Below are positions 15,101-28,080 of a DNA stretch of 64,000 nucleotides, in pieces. The position numbers and the translations under genes are program-made. The stretch spans positions 22,363,553-22,427,552 of the forward strand of contig NC_082594.1 of assembly GCF_030936135.1 (NCBI RefSeq), given 5' to 3'. The number at the start of each line of letters is the position of its first letter. Position 1 is the first letter of the stretch. The notes beneath the pieces are model-generated. The model did not search any database. It was not told the origin of the DNA and saw only the letters and a program-made list of their open reading frames with translations. Source of the DNA: Gavia stellata (taxonomy: Eukaryota; Chordata; Aves; Gaviiformes; Gaviidae).

Positions 15101-16693
15101 CTGATTTTCCTTTTTACAGGTATATGTAATAGGAAAGCTCCTTAAATATTTCTTCTTATCTTTTGGTGTATGAGACAATTCTAAAGCATCTATTTCTGCT
15201 TTGACCTTAGTTTTACCTACTTGCTTTTCTTCTGTTAATCTAATTTCTATTTTTGGCTATAGTCTCAGTCACAGCATAGTCTTCTAGTTGAAGCACTGCC
15301 AATCTTCTTACTGCAGGACATCCCTTCCCCCTTCTTCAGGTTGTTAATCACTCTTCTCAAATTTTAGTCTATAAAAACTGAAATATCAATTTTCTTATTA
15401 GAATTGTTTATGTATGACTAGAATAATTGTTAATAAGCTATTTAAACAACACAAAATAATGCCAAAAAACTACAGAAATATAGCTTATAAAATGCCCTTG
15501 TAAAAATAAATCTTTACAAGAAATAAAGGATTAAATAAAAGGTCATGCTTTGTTTGTCTTTTCCAGAATATCCACGTGGACTTGGTTTCATGAGGTCACC
15601 ACCAAAGCCAGACGGCAACTATGAAAAAAATATAACCCTAATGGCTGCAAACTTACCTGACTAAAGAAACCTTTTCATATACCATCTTCTATTTCCTAGC
15701 ACCATACAAATACTGCGTAGCTGCCTGTAATCTTCGTATTGACCCTATGAAGTAGATAAGTAAAAATTATTCCCTTGCTCAGGAGACACTGATGACAAAA
15801 TACTTGCAACTGAAGTGAAACAGCTTTAGCTCCCTGTTAGGATAGGAGCCACTACATCACTGTTGTCCTTCTCCACCTCAGTAAATTTTGTGGCTTCTGC
15901 TTAGAGTACTAATATTTTATTACTGAATGCTAGTTCATGTACTAATTCTGATGAAAATAAAAAATATGGTGTTTACAGTTGCTGAGTCTCAAATTAATGA
16001 TGGTGTACACTCCAATAGTACCATCTGCCCTGTCTAGACATGAACTGGGCCATAGAAGTATAAATCCTGTATCATCTCATCAGTGGGCAAAACTGATGTC
16101 CTGATTTGATTTGTAGCCTGTAACAGAATGAGGCAGAAATTCAGCAAGATGTCTGTGTATGAAATGTGGGTGTCTTACAAGGGACTTTAATTAAAAAAAA
16201 AAAAAAAGGGTTCCAGTAGGAAGAAGGTGTAAGATTAACTCTTGCCTCTGGTTGTCAAGGATCTCTCTACATAGGAGATGGCTGTGATACAGCCTGATAA
16301 AAGTTTAATGTCTCTTTAAACAACAATCATCATAGCAGGAATGGCCAGCGCACAGAGCCTGGGAACCTGGCTGTGTAATGAACCAAAAAGTACCAAAAGG
16401 AGTAGTAAATTATTTAAATCCCATGCTAAACGCACTAACACAAAATTGCATTGTCTCAACAAAATCATACCAGACCTATTATTGCAGCTATTTTATTCCC
16501 ATTCTTCTCTCTTTGGGGTTTTGGCAAAAAGCCCTCAAAGAAAATGATTTAGGTAATCAGCAGACAAGCCAAAACTTCAACAAAACCATCCAGTGTTAGG
16601 ACTGCAGAATCTTCTTGTTCTTTAAAGCCCTGGATGAACAGTCTTTCTTGATGGTGAAAGTTTAGCATTGTTGAGGTGTCTCCTGCATTTCAG

Positions 16694-16778
16694 GCTTGGA
16701 ACACTTACTGCTTTCTCCCATGCCATGCCACATGCAGTCCTTTGCATCTAACTCGAACTCCTACCAGAACCAATGTAG
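16694..16778 (+). other. Weak candidate noncoding exon
   Basis: A plus-strand segment is bounded by an acceptor-like sequence (TCTCCTGCATTTCAG) and a donor-like GTAAGC. It is 85 nt long, contains stop codons in its reading frames and resembles no protein. It would run antisense to ATP8A2. Such acceptor/donor pairs also occur by chance, so this is only a pointer. Confidence 0.12.
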
Positions 16779-19700
16779 GTAAGCACACTTAAGGAAGATG
16801 GCATGGAGTCAGTGATGGAAATGGATAGCAATTTAAATGGCAGGTGTGTCTACTGTGGGATGAAATAAACTTTCTTGTCAGCTGCTTTCAATGGACATCC
16901 TGCAACTAGCGACCTTCTTGGAGCTACTGTAGGATCCGGGATTTTGCAGATCTCCTGTGAGGTACTCTGTCAGAAGAGAGGGAATGGTATTGGGGAGATC
17001 CTGTGCATGGAAGATACTGTGTACACAGTCCCAACTAACAGAGACCCGTGATAGAAGGGCTCCCTGGCATGCATTTAAGAAAAGCATCACCTGTGTTATT
17101 GGGCAATTTTAGGCTGACAGCATACATTACAACTCACAGTAGGAAGCTCTTGATAAACTGGCATTAGGAAGGTTGGGAGACATGTGCCATCCTACCTCCT
17201 GAGTAGGTAGTGTATAAAACTCCCTTGTGGTTTGGTTGCCAGCTATATCCAAAGGCTGTCCATATTCCAGAGCCAAAAAAACACACTGACTGGAATTCAA
17301 GATGTCAGAAAATATAGTCCAGGTGGCAGGACACTCTCAGAGTTTATATCTCTTTCTGCACACAGTTACACTAAAAAAATCGAAAGGCAGAGGCTTTCTA
17401 CTTATGTATGGCTTGCAGGGACGTACGCGTTTTCTTTTATCAATTCAAACTACTCCCTCGGACAGTCATGGTTGCGCTACTTGTAGTGACTTCATGTTGT
17501 CCTCTTTTGACTTCCAGAGAAGCTGATTTATTTTGTTCCTGTCAGCAGGACATTTAGGGGTACTGACTCCCTCCTTCCCGCTCTACCACCCTGCTCTTCC
17601 ATTGTTTTACAGTTCTCATGTTACTGCCTTTATGCACTTTTTGCTGTTTTCCAAAACAATTATTGGTCATTGCTGAGTAAGAAATTAATCGGAAACTCAA
17701 ACGACAGCAGACATCACAGATCATCCCAATCCTAGCATGGTAAAAAGGAAGTACTGGAATATACTGCATTTGGCGGTTGGTACCATTCAATCAAAATCAG
17801 ATATTAAGTGCGGGTCCTATTTTACAACCTGCTCCTGGAAAGATCAGTATATACAATCTATTTTCTGCCCATGAAGCTCCTGGTTCTACTTGGTGTTTAA
17901 AAACACAGACCTAGTAGCAAAAAAGCCTGTTTCAAAGTTCAGATTCTCCTATTCCAGATGATTATTTTATAGTTCTTTACATATACCCATCAAATTCAGT
18001 TATGAGATGAAGCTAGGTTGCTTTCACACCACTCCTTCTGCAAAGCTATTCTGAACAGTTGTCTGGTATTTAGAAATATACTTATTACTTTCAGACTAAA
18101 TGTCTCTGAAAGTTTGTTCTTGCACCAGCACTATCCTTTAGCTGAAATAATTTTTCTCTCTCTTGAATATGTGTACAGAAACTTAACTGTTTAGATGATA
18201 GCTAGGCTGACAGACACTTGCATTTGGTAGCTGGTAAGTAAAATACCAAAATATTGTGAAGCTCACAGTAAGTACAGAAGTGTTGGCCAAACTGAAATGA
18301 CATATTCTGTCCTGAAAAGCTTCATCACAAAAACATCAGCTATAGTGGCCCACTTAGTAATATGGATCTATATGGTATGTCACGAGATTACACTGCCCTT
18401 ACCCTCTCCAGAAAATATATTTTGAATTCTTCTTATTATAGGGGCTCAATGCTATACATAAAGACCTGAAATGATATCCAACTCCAATTTCTCAAGATGG
18501 AACATATCTAAAATAACTCTAAAATAGTGAGTTAATTTGCAGATTTGCATGTTAATAAATTTACCAGTAATTGCACTTTCCTGAAGTGTCTTAATTTGGG
18601 ACCTCAACCTCCAACATCTTCTTGCTTTTTTCTGTAAGCAATCAACTCTTTCTCCTCAAATCTTTCAGATCTTTGTAACCACTCATTTCTTTGTCTGGAG
18701 ACTGATCACCCCTTTTGCTATCCTAGTAAAGATTTCTAGGGTTTAAAATCTTTTGAAAGAACAGATAAGCAAATTTCAGATTTGTAAATAAAATTACTTT
18801 CATCAAAAACAGAGGCTAAGAACCTTTTTGCTTACTGAAGATTGTGAGAAAACTTCAGCAAGGGTCAGGATTTTAGTTAAGGAGTGAAGAGTGAATAGTC
18901 ACCACGCTTCAGGCAGCGCAAGATTAGGATGAATTTGATTGGGGACAGGGAGGGAGAAGGATAGCATTCTCTCCTCCTGTCTAGTCTGGTAAGCTCTTAC
19001 AAAAGCTCTTTTTTGCCCCTACCAGGTAGACAAAAGGCACAAGGATGGCTTCCAGGTGCAGACTTGCATTAGTGAAACTGTGGGAACAAGATTTGATTGT
19101 TAATCTGTAAAGCAGAACTGGTTCTCTCCTCAGTCTGGGACTGGTCAGTAAGCACCCGCACACCTTAATTCCCCCGTCTTTCTATCCCTCTTCAAAACAA
19201 GGCACCCGGATTGAGGTCAGTGTGTTTCAGTTCAGTAGCCATGGGACCACTGAAGCAGGAACTATGCTGAGCCTTCCCAGTGATGCAGAAATGTTGAGTA
19301 AATGACCACTGGCTTTCAGTTTAAAGCTTTCAGGTCAAGTCTTGATTCCCATCTGTGTCACTGATATGACAAATGCAGATGCAGCCTCTGTACCTGTTTC
19401 AGAGTTATGATGGCTGCTGTTGACTTTGCACATATTTTTTCAGCATCTTTTGTCTCCCATTTACAAATAAACTGCATCTATTAAATTAAGGTGACGTCTG
19501 CTTAGAGTATTTAAAGGTACACAAAAGCCTGGGATATTTGTTTCATATATCCTTTTCATAAGCATCGGGTTGAACATTCCTAGATCTCACAGGCACAGGA
19601 TGTTAGATTGCCTTCACTGTGCTTTGTATGAATACGCAGAACAGTGCTGAGTCAGCAGGAGATAACACCTGAGCCCTCCTTCTATTCAAAGTAGTAAATG

Positions 19701-21700
19701 AGTCAGGGTGGTGTTATTGTAAGGAGATAAACACTTGCTTTCACTCTTTACAACTACCTACCTATTTAATGAAATCAAATAAATGAGTTTGGTCATCTGC
19801 ATTCGAGAGATTAGGAATTAAAAATCAAGACCTTCCAGACAGTTTTAAACAAGATGTAAGGCTGCCTTCTCTCCCTAGTAGAACCTGTACACTAATTTCA
19901 GTTGTGTTAATACGATTTACAACACTCTAAAAGAAACTAGGTTCATCAGACCAACCCTTGGCTAAAATAAACTGACGTACTTTGTTGGATCTATTATGAA
20001 TTACAAGTCTGACCCAATCATGGCTCTTCCATTTTGGTCAAGTAGAAGACAAGTTCTCGTTCATTTGCACTTTGCACTGATGCCCCAGTGCAACAATTTC
20101 CAAGTTGTTAATTAAAACTAAAAATAACAAAAATATCCTATGTGAGGTTGGAAAGCAGTGGAAATGTATTAAAAAATCTACAGTATGTCTTGTGATTCTT
20201 CATCACAACATGAAGGTATTGAGACTAATTTACTGACACCTCATGTTCTTTCCAATTTAAACTGGTTTTACTGCTTACTGCAAGGACAACTACATTGTCA
20301 AGAAACATCTCTAGCTGTCTGAAAAACCTCTGCTGAATGTCATATACATGTATGTGACATTCTATCTATATGGATTATGTTACTTCTCTGACTGCAAACA
20401 GGTAGTTTGATTGGGTCACTCATTAAAAACTGTATCATGTCAGCTTTGCCTTACCATGCCTTGGCTCAAAATACAAAACTTAGCATCTTCTGTTTTCAGC
20501 TGTGCTTGCTCCATTCTAGCTTCCAGTACTCAAATTAAAAATGTCCAGAATCAAGAATTACTGCCATGGTAAGACATGGGTCTCAACCAGTGCTCTGAGA
20601 GCCAGGAGCTTCCAAACAGGCAGGCAGCTATCCATTCCTTAGACTGGAAAGAAACTGCCCAGGAACTTTTCTAGTAGACAGAATTCCTTATGAAAAGGTT
20701 GCAATAATGGTAATCAAAAATCTGAAAGCTTTCCAAACAAATACTGGAATAACTGTTCGAATAAGAAGTGTTCAATACTGATACTTCATTTTTTATTTTG
20801 CATTTTAAAAAAAAAAAAACAAAACCCTTTATACAACTTTACTTTTTTTCCCTCTATCTTCCACCATGTCAACAATCTTTCACACAAGTTATTCTTTGAG
20901 TGTACCAGCTGATAATCAGTTATCTCAAGCGCTCAGATGTCATGTCTCATATACCTGCAACTACTCCAAAAGGCTTAGCTAGAAAAGAAAGGAGACTGAA
21001 AGGAAAACATTTATGTTTATAAAAAGGCCAAGCCAAACTTAATTAATGGCTGTCCCAGAAGGAGAAAGCTGTTGCTGCAGACATGTTCAACCACCTTTTC
21101 AAAGTCTTATATATTGCTCTGCTCCACCAGCTACACATATAAGAGAGATTTTGTGATTAACTATCCCTTAAAAGAACCTTTGGCAATCAGGCTCTACAGA
21201 TACTGTCTGTAGCATATATTCTGATATTTGTACTACTACAAACTAATTAAAACATGCCACAGTGCAACACAGTGCAGGAAAACAAATATGAAACAGTAAT
21301 CTATTATAGTAATAAAGCTAACATAGGCGTTTAGAATATTACTTCACAGGTAGCACATCAGTCCTCTCAGATTCAAAGATTATTTACAGGGTATACTTGA
21401 CAGCTCAGAGAAGAATGGTCAAAGGGAAATGAACCAACTAAGAGTGCCATCATGTAGCAAGTCTAAGGAGTATCACTTGACAACCTTCCAGAAGAGCAGA
21501 AATTAATGACATGGTTGTTTATAAGGCCCTCAGCAAGTCTTCACTACAATAAAAATGCCTTGTGAATTGGTAACTAATTGGAAAGTGATCAGTTTGAGAT
21601 GCCGCCATCAATTTTGAGATGATCATCCAAAACATCATGTAGAGTCAATGGGAGCTGTCAGCTTGGAACTTCTTGGGGAGGGAAGAAGAGTTAATTATCC

Positions 21701-21723
21701 AAAAAAAAAAAAAAAAAAAAAAA
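21701..21723 (+). repeat. Poly(A) tract, 23 A
   Basis: An uninterrupted run of 23 A within intron 1 of ATP8A2. No SINE or LINE body that I can recognise precedes it. It may be a simple homopolymer or the tail of a decayed retroposon. Confidence 0.9.
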
Positions 21724-24700
21724 CCCACAACCTTTTAATCAGCATCATTTCTGAAAGCATAGATTTACACATAAAAACTCCTTACAGAGTTGGCAGAGAT
21801 CGAGACTGTACTCAAACCTTGTGGCAATGAAAATGAAATTCTGAACAACTATTCTTTCTGTACCCAGTTAAAGGCAGTTTCATTGTCTTGGAGATATTCT
21901 AGGACCCTGAACAGACAAGCAGGTTTCCTTGCAATCATTTTACTGTCAGATGTTTTAATCCTGCATGGAATTACAACAGCATTACTGCCAAATCACACTA
22001 GCAGGGCAGTACTTTTAGATCTACACAGAAAATAAGAAGGATACTGACTCACCCAGCACGGGGAAGTACACTAAAAGCAGATACTGCTAGGGAGCTAAAA
22101 TCTGAAACAAAAGTCCTGTGGAGAGAGAGTGGAGCAGAGAAGGAATAAAATAGATCCTATAAATAGACAGTACATGTGTCTGTTTTCAATGGAGTTACGA
22201 ATATAGTCAAATAACATAACGTAAGAGAGTTCATATATTGGCTATATCGCAGGGTGGAAATGTTTATTTTTATTAAATATATTTCATTTAAGTTAAGCTT
22301 AAAAACTGAAGGTTAGTTAAATCTCTTCAACTAACTCCTAAATAACTGTGTTCCCCATCATCTGAGTGGTTTGATCTTTAATGGATTTATTCATGATCTC
22401 ACCTTCCCTGCCACAGTAAGGCAAAAAAGGGTTTCTTCTGCCACACTACTTCGGACCTTGTTTATATATGAAATTATTCCCCAGTAACTGTGTATACAAC
22501 ATCTTTTTCTAATTCAGTGTCATAAGCAGATGTAGTTTAAATTTCCTCCTATCCTAATGCAAACTAACTCTCACAGCCAGATAAGCTTTAAGTGAGTTAC
22601 CCAAGACAGCAGCAGTTCAGGCTGGCCTCCAGTTAGCCCCATCACTGTCACCACCTCACTTTACAGTTGAGCAAGATCTCGCACTGCTTGAGAAGACTCC
22701 GCTTAGTGCTACTATAAAAACATAGTAACGTAAAACATTGGGTTTATTGTGATGAGGTCTTGCTGAAAAGACATAATTGTCACCGGTGTTTATGGAAATA
22801 GGATTGGGCCTTTGATGTAATTGAATAAGCTGCACATTATACTATGCTATGTGCCAGTTAAACATGGATGAAAACAAAGAGGAGCTCCGTAACACTTACA
22901 CGTAATTACCACCACACAGTTTGAGTGTGTGCATAAACACACCCGTACTTTAATCTTCACCTGGAAAAATCTCTCATCGTAGCATGGAATTCCTATGCGT
23001 CAACACTACGCTTGCAATTGTCTTGCTACATGTTTCTGTAACTCATGGTAATGTTAATGGGCATTACATGCCTTTGCTGAGGAAGTACACCCTTCTGCTT
23101 AGGGCCCAGTGTCACTACACCTGCCAGGTACATTTCTCACAGCAGAGCAGGGCTTTTGCTCTTAGTTAAACATTTACATGTTAATATTTTAGGAATCTGT
23201 TAGCTCAGCACTGTGCTGACCCCTTTCACAGGGTTTGTTTGCTTAAAAATGCATTCAGGAGAACTGCTGATCTGCCTACAAAATATGATGTAGACATCCC
23301 CTGAGTACAGGTGACTTGAGTGAGCTTCACGGTGAAAGCTTTAACATTCACTGGGCTTCTTACACTGCCTGAACCTGACCTCTGCAATACCAAAAGACAC
23401 CTTTGGAGCAGCAACAGCGATACGTAAATAGTGCAAAGTTGACTAAGTATTTCACCTATAGCTACTGTGCATTTTACATCTATCTATAGGAATTAAGTCT
23501 AACCTGTACATGACTACAGATGAAAGCTTTGAGCAAAATACAAGTGCTTGTATGCAATTATAACTGCTCCGTATGACAGTTCCCAACAGTTGCAATCACG
23601 GTAATGTACTACCACAGCACAAAAACAGGATCTAGCACAAAGAGGCTCTTACACAAACATTCCTCTGAAAAAGAGGGAGACAGATCCTTTACAGTTAGAA
23701 GGGACTAAGACTCTAAGAGACAGATGCTGTTCTTAAGACCAAATACAGCATAAAAATATAAGCAAATATTTCAGGGGAAATGTAGGTGGAAAATATATAA
23801 AAAGAGTATGGTTTCATACCATGAAATTATGTTTATATTTCAGCTCCTCGTGTCCTGGGAGAAGATTCTGTCACTACTTTTACACCAAAAATATTTCTTC
23901 TTGCTGATGTGCACCACTGAGCAGTTGAAAAAGACCACAGTAAATGACATCAAGATCATTTGTACCTTTAATCCATTCTAAAGTTGGAATTTGGAATTTT
24001 TTGCCCTAAAAATAAAAATGCTATCGTGTAATCATCCAATGTGTTATTGACAGTTGCTTATTTTTAGTGACTTTAAGGAGGCAGGAAGGAGAAGAACAAG
24101 TTAGTCTTTGATGTCTGTGGTCCCAACAGTACAGGGCTGGAGACTTCTTTGAGAATAATTTAAATCTAATCAATTTAGCTCAGCTGGTACAACATTACAG
24201 CAATAAAAAAGATTTAGTTGTACAAAGCAAAAAAAAAAATCGATTAATGAGCAAATGCATAAAAAAGAAGAGGACTGGTCATCTGAGTGGCAGGAGGTGA
24301 CTCGCCATCTCTAAATTCTCCTTTTCACATCATCTGCTTTTCTGTGAAGTCCTTTGTACTAGTGCTAAGCAGGTTTAAAACTCTACCAAATATACCAATT
24401 CCATTTTATACTGTATTAGCACATGTGGCAGCCACACTACAAACTGCAGGAGGGTAGAAAATCACAGTTGGTTCTGATGTGAAAAGACATTAGACCATCA
24501 CAGAGGTACTGTTCTTCCTGACTAAAGAAGAACATCTACAAGCTACTGAAATACTTTACATAGTATGAAAATAAATCTCTGTGACCCAAATTAAAAGCTA
24601 ATACTTTAAGATTACCAAAACTCCCCCAAAAGTAAACAGGACTAGCAGACAAACTACAAGTATTTAAAACAGGAAACATCTTCTCTTCTAAAAAGGGAAG

Positions 24701-26424
24701 AAGGTAGAATATTCTGACACACAGGTGCCAAGGAAACCAGAGCAGATGAAGATAGGGTTACCTGACCCTAACTAAGGATGACAAAAGGGTGTCCAATGCC
24801 CCCTCCACGCCATTCAGCTCAGCAAAGGTCTTCAGATTTTGCAATGCCACCACACAACCACATCTGAACTAATTTTCAGCTGACAGTGGCTCTCCAAACA
24901 CGTGCTTTTACAGTTGGGCTCACACAGCCCAGAGCCCCTTGTAAGAACCTGGGCGGTCTACACAGACAGCAGGTCTGCACACCAAGCCACAGCATGCTGT
25001 GAAAAACAGAGCACTCCTGCCTTTCTGTGGCTGTTCCCTGCTGCCATTTGAGATCCTGCAGGCTGGTAGTGAGCCACATCAGCACTGATCCAGGAGACCA
25101 TGTAACCATCTGATATCTAATGTTGATGCAAGCAAGACAATGGGAATATGCAGGAAGGGGGAAGGCAGGACCTTCTCTCTGGGTGGCAGAGAAATTGGCT
25201 CTGGTTGTCCTAAGCCAACTACAATCATATCCTTTAATAAGTCTATGCAATAAGTTACATAAACCTCTATTATGTAATTTTATAGGCATTATGTACACCT
25301 ATACTAGATATTACTCTGTTACCCTTCAGAAAAATATTCTAAATAGGAAATATATTGTCCAACAACTGAAAAGCCATGATCTTAATGCTAACCAGCAACC
25401 CGCATCTTTCTGCAAAGTACCATCTAACTTGGATTTCATTTACGTGAAATGAAAGGAACATGTAAAAGTCTAAAGCTGTGTGCAGATAAATCCCAGCTAG
25501 ATCTGAGTGCCTCAGGCACCCACAGCATGACTGAGGTGCAACTTAACCACCTAGATCCACAAGTATGATTTACAAAAGCTGAAGCTTAAACTCCTTATGT
25601 ATTCCATGTTCAAGCTAAACATTCTCCAAGTGCCAAGCATTCAGCATCTGAAGGGCTGGTTATGGGTAAGGGCACCTCAGTTTGGATTCCAAACATTAGG
25701 TCGCAAACAGATCTGCCAGACTACAGCTCTGGGAAAGGAGCATCCCTGCCACAGGACAGGATTTCGGATAGGACTGCAGAAGGGGACACAACCCCAAACA
25801 CTGGAGAGTGGAATCTGCTTAACTGCGACTGTTTCATCTGAATGGCTTACACTGAAGATAAGTAAAGCTGGTAATGTGCTAAATCCTAGTCTGAAGCCTT
25901 ACCGTTTCCTGTGAGCTAGCATTACACACCTCTTTGCTTAGCATCCTGCTTACTTCAGCAGCTATGCAGAGGTCCCTGAGGTTCTGTCCTTATTAGCAAG
26001 CAGTGTGGCTAAACAGGGGAATATTAGTAGAGTGACCAGGTTGTGCAGAGGAGCCAAAGGGAAGGTGGCTTATGCTTCAAGCTATCTCTAACCTGGTTCC
26101 ATGGGCTAAAGAGCCATGAGTGGCTGGAAGACATCTTCCAGTTCAGCATCATCCAAAAGCAATCCAGCAAATGCTCTCCAAGGTGCTCTGAGATTACCCT
26201 AACTAGAGCTGATCAGGAAATGTGCTTCAAAAGCACATTCTTCAGTCAAATAAAAAGTGCTGAAAGAGCACCATACTGCACTCTTACTCGCCACAGAGAT
26301 TGTACTAGGCACCTAAATATTTTGCACAGGAACGAGTGTCTCATCCTTTTACTGGACCTGTCCGTAAGTCACAGGCAATGTCACTGAGGCTTCAGCTATC
26401 CCTAAGTAAAACAGACACCACAAG

Positions 26425-26510
26425 CGCATTCTGAATGCACCTTGGTCCTACAGAAGTCAGTGGAAGTCCACCGGGACCAGAATTACACCTTCAAAGTATT
26501 CCATTTTTGT
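26425..26510. repeat. Possible ancient amniote repeat fragment
   Basis: The phrase CCTACAGAAGTCAGTGGAAG followed by a GGGACCAGAATTACACC-like stretch resembles a worn, widely dispersed amniote repeat in which a 'gaagtcaatggaag' core is followed by a 'gaccaggatta' core. A 'taggcacctaaat' phrase at about 26308 may belong to the same class. The assignment is from memory of the pattern only. Confidence 0.25.
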
Positions 26511-26619
26511 CCATTTTCTTACGAACGTGTTGGAAAGCATTTTCCTAAATGAACCTCTTGAGAAACCTTACAATTTACCTCTCTGCAGGCTCACAGCAGT
26601 GCCACTCCTAACCACGGGA

Positions 26620-28080
26620 TGGAGGATGGAGGGATGGAGGCCCCTGACCAGCCCGGTGGGGTGCGGGGCACCCCCGCCTCCCCCCCTCTGCCGGCAGTAT
26701 TACCCTGTGACCAGCTGCGCACCAAGGAATCTTCCTGTCAGAAACCACCAGAACCAAGAGAACGAAGGGGACAACGCCTTGCCCCCTCCGCGGTGCTATC
26801 ACGAGAAGGCAGCAGGCAGGCTGTCCCTTGGGGGTTGTCCACCGCCTGCCCCGACCCCGGCGGCTCAGGGAAAGGGCTGGCAGTACCTGTGCAGCAGCGG
26901 GCCAGGGCGGCCCGACCCGTGGCGCGCGGGGCCCTGCTGGCTGGGTGCCCTGCGGGGTGTGGGTGCTGGGGGGGGCAGCGGGCCCCGTGGGGCGGGGGCC
27001 CAGTGGGACGCAGGGGCCCCGGGGGGTGCAGTGCTGGGGCCGGGGTGCGGAGGCGGGGGCAGGGTGCCCGCTGACCACGGGGCGCGGGGGCCGGGCGGGC
27101 AGCGCTGCGCTGCCCCGTAGCGGCCCGGCGAGCCCCGGGGCCCGCGGCACCTCCTTCCGCGCAGAGAGCTCGAGGGCGGGAGCGGCACTGCGGGCTTCCC
27201 GCCGCCGCCGCTGCAGCCGCCGAGCACCCCGGCGAGGGCGGCGGAGGAGGAGGAGGAGGGGGCGCGGGCGGTGCGGCGGCAGGGCCGGGCGGCGGGGCCG
27301 TGGAGGCGCCGTCTCCCTTCCCCTGGCGCTCCTTCCTCCGCCGCGGCGCCTCCTCCCCCCGCCGCTCCCTCCCGCCTCGCCTCGCCTCGCCCTTTCCTCA
27401 CCAGCCGAGGAGTGGATCTTGGAGGATTTCCGCTGCAGGGACATCCTCAGCGCCGAGTCCAGGCCGGCCCTGTTCGGCATGCTGCGGCCGGGGCGGCAGG
27501 CGAAGCCCGCGGCCGGCTAGGGCGGCGGCGGCGGCGGGCTGGCCATGGGCCCCCCCTCACGCAGACGCCGCGCTGCGGCGGCGGCGGCCGCTGGCACCGC
27601 CACGGCCCGGCTGCGGGGGCGGGCGAGGCGCTAAGCCCTCGGCGGCCTCGGCTCGCCGCCGCGGGGCCGGGGAGGTGCCCTGTGAGGAGGGGGCCAGGCG
27701 CCGCGGCGGCTGCCGCGTCCTCCGCCACCCCTTCCCTCAGGGCCGGGGCCAAAGGCGAACCTCCGGGAGCGGGGGCTGCCTCTCCTTTCCCTCCCGGCAC
27801 GGGGGAAGGCCGGCCCCGGCGCGGGCCCGCGGCTTGCCGCCGCAGGCCCCGCCGCAGCCTCCGCCGACCCCACGCCCCGGGGGACACCGGCCTCCGCGGC
27901 CGCTGCGGCCCGACGGCTTCGGACGCCTACCGGAGTCCCCCGCCAACGGCACCGGGGACAAGGCGGGGTGCAGAGCTGGGTGCGCACCGTCTCCTCACCG
28001 CCGCTTACGGAGACAACGGCTTCCCGGGGGCAGAATGAACGGCCCGGGCCGGCACGGCGTTGTGGTCCGTTTTTGTAGGT
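26620..28080 (-). promoter_or_regulatory. ATP8A2: CpG island over ATP8A2 promoter and first exon
   Basis: Base composition changes abruptly to very high GC with dense CpG, including (GGC)n runs at about 27523-27537 and 27570-27590 and a GGAGGAGGAGG run near 27245-27260. The ATP8A2 start codon (27480, minus strand) sits inside it, so the transcription start should lie to its right, between about 27500 and 28080, with the (GGC)n runs in the 5' leader or proximal promoter. No TATA box was seen. The several 130-290-codon open frames here on both strands are by-products of high GC and Arg/Gly/Pro/Ala-rich translation, not genes. Confidence 0.75.
27402..27480 (-). CDS. ATP8A2: ATP8A2, first coding exon (phospholipid-transporting P4-ATPase)
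   Basis: ATP8A2 is a P4-type ATPase that, with CDC50A (TMEM30A), moves phosphatidylserine and phosphatidylethanolamine to the cytosolic leaflet. It is important in neurons and photoreceptors. Only the cytosolic N-terminal tail is encoded here: 79 nt, 26 codons plus one base, beginning MPNRAGLDSALRMSLQRKSS and ending ...KIHSSA-G at the donor G|GTGAGG (27402/27401). This aligns with the human long isoform start ([20 protein letters not shown]...), sharing the AGLD-AL-MSL pattern, a Met at residue 13 and the same splice position after a Ser-Ser-small-Gly motif. The start is the only ATG that gives this match. The paralogue ATP8A1 has a different N-terminus. The membrane and catalytic exons are not in the window. 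The gene runs leftward, the same strand as RNF6. In human I know it as opposite to RNF6. Confidence 0.75.

Larger units (their letters stand above)
12141..26619. other. ATP8A2 intron 1, proximal part; no supported gene
   Basis: Unique, AT-leaning sequence with short A/T runs (for example near 14580, 16193 and 20808) and a 23-A tract at 21701. No coding exon of a known family was recognised on either strand. Open frames are short and scattered on both strands, as expected for intron. The region 15000-15560 is notably T-rich. The last kilobase becomes moderately GC-richer as the CpG island is approached. Confidence 0.5.

Noticed and set aside
24876..25298. 140-codon minus-strand open frame in ATP8A2 intron 1
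   Set aside because: It matches no family that I know, and a plus-strand frame overlaps it. It might be an old repeat, but nothing specific supports a gene.
27402..27480. ATP8A1 as an alternative for the flippase exon
   Set aside because: The ATP8A1 N-terminus lacks the AGLD-AL-MSL pattern, and the RNF6-CDK8 neighbourhood fits ATP8A2.
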